The position numbers and the translations under genes are program-made. From contig JAJTHX010000266.1 of the NCBI GenBank assembly GCA_021300125.1, forward strand, positions 1 through 6,011: a stretch of DNA of 6,011 bases, read 5' to 3'. Of the stretch, positions 3,808 through 6,011 are shown one piece after another (positions within the stretch are counted from its first letter, which is position 1; the number at the start of each line of letters is the position of its first letter). The notes beneath the pieces were generated by a model, which saw only the letters and a list, made by a program, of their open reading frames with translations, was not told the DNA's origin and did not search any database. The DNA comes from Betaproteobacteria bacterium (lineage in GTDB: Bacteria; Pseudomonadota; Gammaproteobacteria; Burkholderiales; SG8-41).

Positions 3808-5931
3808 GTGCTGAATGCCCTCCTGAAAAGCCTGGTCCGCCTGCTGTTGCGGCTGCGTCTGAGCGGTCACCTCAGCGAACTCGCGCGGGGCCGGCCGCTG
3901 GTGATGGCCAGCCATAATTCCGCGATCGATGCGCTGCTGGTCGCGATGTTCCTGCCGGGCCGTCCGCTGATCGTGCTGCCGCGGGCACTGGCCGGTTCGC
4001 GCATCGCGCGCTGGCTGCCGCGGTTTGCCGAATGCGCCGAGTTGGGGCCGGGCGGCAATGCCAGCGTGAAGGGTCTGCTGCGCGCGCTGCGTTCGGGGCG
4101 GCCGGTGGTGGTGTTCCCGCAGGACCGCGTCACCACAACCGGCGGGCCGATGAAGGTCTACGGGCTGGCGGCGCTGCTGGCGTCGCGCGGCGATGCCGAC
4201 ATCCTGCCGCTGCGCATCGAAGGCACGCAGTACACGCGCTGGGCGGCGCTGGGCTGCCAGTGGCCGAAGCGAATGCTGCCGCCAGTGCGGCTGGTGCTGC
4301 AGCCTTCGGTGCGGCTCACTGCACGCAGCGCCGCTGTCGCCGCGCGGCGCCGGCAGCAGGCTGGCGAACTGCTGCAGATACTGCAGCGTTCGATGGCCAA
4401 CGCCGCGCCGCGGCGCACCCTGATCGAGGCACTGCTCGACGCCGCACAACTGCACGGCAGGCGCATGGAGGTCATTGAGGACCTGCGCGGCCAGGTCCGC
4501 AGCTACAACGACCTGATCAAGGGCGCGTTCGCGCTGGGCCGGCTGTGCGAGCCTTTCACACGCCCGGGCGAGCGTGTCGGCGTGATGCTGCCCAACCTTG
4601 GCGCCACGGTATGCCTGGTGTTCGGTCTTGCCGCCCGCGGGCGCGTTGCGGCGATGCTCAATTACTCCAGCGGTGCCGAGGCGCTGCGCGTAGCGGTGCA
4701 GGCGGCGACGCTGCGCACCGTGATCACCTCCCGCGCCTTCCTGCAGACCGCCAAGCTGGAGCACCTGCTCGAATCCCTCTCCGGCTGCGACATCGTGTAT
4801 CTGGAGGACCTGCGCGAGCGCCTGCGTCTCGCCGACAAGCTATGGGTGCTGCGCGCGATGCTGCGTCCGCGCGCTGCACTCCCGCCGCAGGATCCGGGGG
4901 CGCCTGCGATCGTACTCTTCACCTCGGGCTCGGAGGCGCGTCCCAAGGGCGTGGTGATCTCGCACGACACGATGCTCGGCGTGATGGCCCAGCTGCAGTC
5001 GGTGATCGAGTTCGGCCCGGAGGACAAGTACCTCAACGCGCTGCCGATGTACCACACCTTCGGCCTCATCGCCTGCACGCTGATGCCGCTGGTCACCGGC
5101 ACGCGGCTGTTTCTCTATACCAACCCGCTGCACTACAAGCTGATCCCGGAATACGCCTACACCCGCGACTGCACCTACATCTTCGGCACCAGCACCTTCC
5201 TCGGCAATTACGCGCGCCAGGCTGATCCCTACGATTTCTATCGGGTGCGTTTCGCCATCGCCGTCGGCGAGAAGCTCAACACCGAAGTCTCGAAGCTGTG
5301 GTTCGAGAAGTTCGGCCTGCGCGTCTATGAGGGCTATGGTGCCACCGAGTGCGGGCCGGCGATGGCGCTGAACACGCCGCTGGCGTTCCGTGCCGGCAGC
5401 GTCGGCCGTTTCCTGCCCGGCGTTGAATACCGCATCGTGCCCGTACCCGGCATCGAGCAGGGCGGGGTGCTGCACGTGTGCGGTCCCAACCTGATGACGG
5501 GCTACCTGTTCTCGGACGCGCCCGGCGTGCTGCAGCCGCCGCGCTCGGAACTCGGCGCCGGCTGGTACAACACCGGCGACGTGGTCAGCCTGGATGACGA
5601 CGGATTTGTCACCATCCACGGGCGTGTCAAGCGCTTTGCCAAGATCGCCGGCGAGATGGTCTCGCTCGAGCGGGTCGAGCAGATTGCCTATCAGGCCTCG
5701 CCCGCATTCAAGCACGCGGCCCTGGTCGAGATGACACGCGGCGGCGAGAGCACCCTGCTGCTCACCACCGACCCCGCGCTGGACCGCATGGCGCTGATCC
5801 AGGCCGCGCGCCAGATCAAGGCCCATGAACTGGCGGTGGCCAAGCGCATCGTCAAGGTCGACCACCTGCCGCTGCTCGGTTCCGGCAAGGTGGATTACGT
5901 GACCCTCAAGCAGCAGTCGCTGCAGATATGA
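3808..5931 (+). CDS. aas: Aas: bifunctional lysophospholipid acyltransferase / acyl-ACP synthetase
   Basis: Aas sits on the inner membrane, re-acylates 2-acyl-lysophosphatidylethanolamine and ligates free fatty acids to acyl carrier protein with ATP. This 707-residue protein is collinear with E. coli Aas (719). Residues 1 to about 190 form the PlsC-type acyltransferase, with HX4D at H36-D41 (HNSAID). From about 215 onward lies the adenylate-forming synthetase: P-loop TSGSEARPKG (372-381), YGATE motif EGYGATE (508-514), WYNTGD (586-591) and catalytic lysine K694 in GSGKVD. The N-terminus is amphipathic rather than a clear transmembrane helix. Odd point: acyltransferase motif III, normally FPEGR, reads FPQDR (103-107), so substrate binding in that half may be altered. 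The start is GTG. The gene is divergent from rpfF and its TGA overlaps the next gene's ATG. No lplT transporter gene is visible. I infer it may recycle free acids released by RpfF, as RpfB (an acyl-CoA ligase) does in Xanthomonas. Confidence 0.93.
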   Translation: MLNALLKSLVRLLLRLRLSGHLSELARGRPLVMASHNSAIDALLVAMFLPGRPLIVLPRALAGSRIARWLPRFAECAELGPGGNASVKGLLRALRSGRPVVVFPQDRVTTTGGPMKVYGLAALLASRGDADILPLRIEGTQYTRWAALGCQWPKRMLPPVRLVLQPSVRLTARSAAVAARRRQQAGELLQILQRSMANAAPRRTLIEALLDAAQLHGRRMEVIEDLRGQVRSYNDLIKGAFALGRLCEPFTRPGERVGVMLPNLGATVCLVFGLAARGRVAAMLNYSSGAEALRVAVQAATLRTVITSRAFLQTAKLEHLLESLSGCDIVYLEDLRERLRLADKLWVLRAMLRPRAALPPQDPGAPAIVLFTSGSEARPKGVVISHDTMLGVMAQLQSVIEFGPEDKYLNALPMYHTFGLIACTLMPLVTGTRLFLYTNPLHYKLIPEYAYTRDCTYIFGTSTFLGNYARQADPYDFYRVRFAIAVGEKLNTEVSKLWFEKFGLRVYEGYGATECGPAMALNTPLAFRAGSVGRFLPGVEYRIVPVPGIEQGGVLHVCGPNLMTGYLFSDAPGVLQPPRSELGAGWYNTGDVVSLDDDGFVTIHGRVKRFAKIAGEMVSLERVEQIAYQASPAFKHAALVEMTRGGESTLLLTTDPALDRMALIQAARQIKAHELAVAKRIVKVDHLPLLGSGKVDYVTLKQQSLQI

Positions 5932-6011
5932 ACGCAGGCGATCCGCTGCTGATCGCGCAGTTTTCCGATCTGCACATCACCGCGCCGGGCACCACCCTCG
6001 CCGGCGGTATC
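5928..6011 (+). CDS. CpdA-like metallophosphoesterase (3' end outside window)
   Basis: Only the first 28 residues are visible. After a short lead they read LLIAQFSDLHIT, the first metal-binding motif (D14-x-H16) of calcineurin-type metallophosphoesterases in the arrangement seen in class III cyclic-nucleotide phosphodiesterases such as CpdA (3',5'-cAMP to AMP). The following APGTTLAGGI also fits that subgroup. The ATG overlaps the aas stop as ATGA, so the two genes are very likely one transcript with coupled translation; no separate strong ribosome site precedes it. The remaining metal ligands lie outside the window, so the substrate is not established. Other members of the superfamily (UDP-diacylglucosamine or Icc-type enzymes) cannot be fully excluded. 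Confidence 0.8.
   Translation, partial: MNAGDPLLIAQFSDLHITAPGTTLAGGI

Noticed and set aside
4840..5865. Minus-strand open frame of 341 codons opposite aas (and a similar one at 3739-4764)
   Set aside because: Both are antisense to Aas, which matches its family end to end; the frames are GC-bias shadows without recognisable domains or ribosome sites.

Overview
The window comes from a GC-rich chromosome, most likely a beta- or gammaproteobacterium. Codon use, the Nudix and Aas sequences and the DSF-synthase family all fit that, but nothing visible fixes a genus. It is densely coded: one 354-base divergent intergenic region (3454-3807), one 106-base gap (2421-2526) and almost no other free DNA. 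I see no tRNA, rRNA, insertion sequence, CRISPR array or phage gene.

Layout. (1) 2-469, plus strand: the 3' part of a Nudix hydrolase of the ADP-ribose pyrophosphatase type. (2) 486-2420, minus strand, tail to tail with it: a protein joining a MerR-type DNA-binding domain, a PAS domain, a degenerate GGDEF domain and a partly degenerate EAL domain. (3) 2527-3453, minus strand, just upstream of (2) and reading into it: a crotonase-fold protein of the RpfF family, the synthase of DSF (diffusible signal factor, cis-2-unsaturated fatty acids). (4) 3454-3807: a regulatory region with candidate sigma-70 promoters facing both ways, an 18% GC island ending in an IHF-consensus match, and two 15-bp odd-centred perfect palindromes, one near each predicted transcript start. 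(5) 3808-5931, plus strand: Aas, the fused lysophospholipid acyltransferase and acyl-ACP synthetase. (6) 5928 to the end, plus strand, overlapping aas by ATGA: the first 28 codons of a CpdA-like metallophosphoesterase.

How the genes may work together (inference). RpfF makes a fatty-acid signal from acyl-ACP and, in known relatives, also leaks free fatty acids through thioesterase activity. In Xanthomonas the ligase RpfB re-activates those acids; here the divergent Aas could do so directly to acyl-ACP. The protein encoded after RpfF resembles the Burkholderia DSF receptor RpfR (PAS-GGDEF-EAL), but it carries a MerR-type helix-turn-helix at its N-terminus and has lost key residues in both cyclic-di-GMP domains. 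That suggests a one-component DSF and/or c-di-GMP responsive DNA-binding regulator rather than a c-di-GMP enzyme. The paired palindromes are obvious candidate operators. The module lies between a Nudix ADP-ribose pyrophosphatase gene and a cpdA-like gene, two families that are close neighbours in E. coli (nudF-yqiB-cpdA), so it may have been inserted between them.
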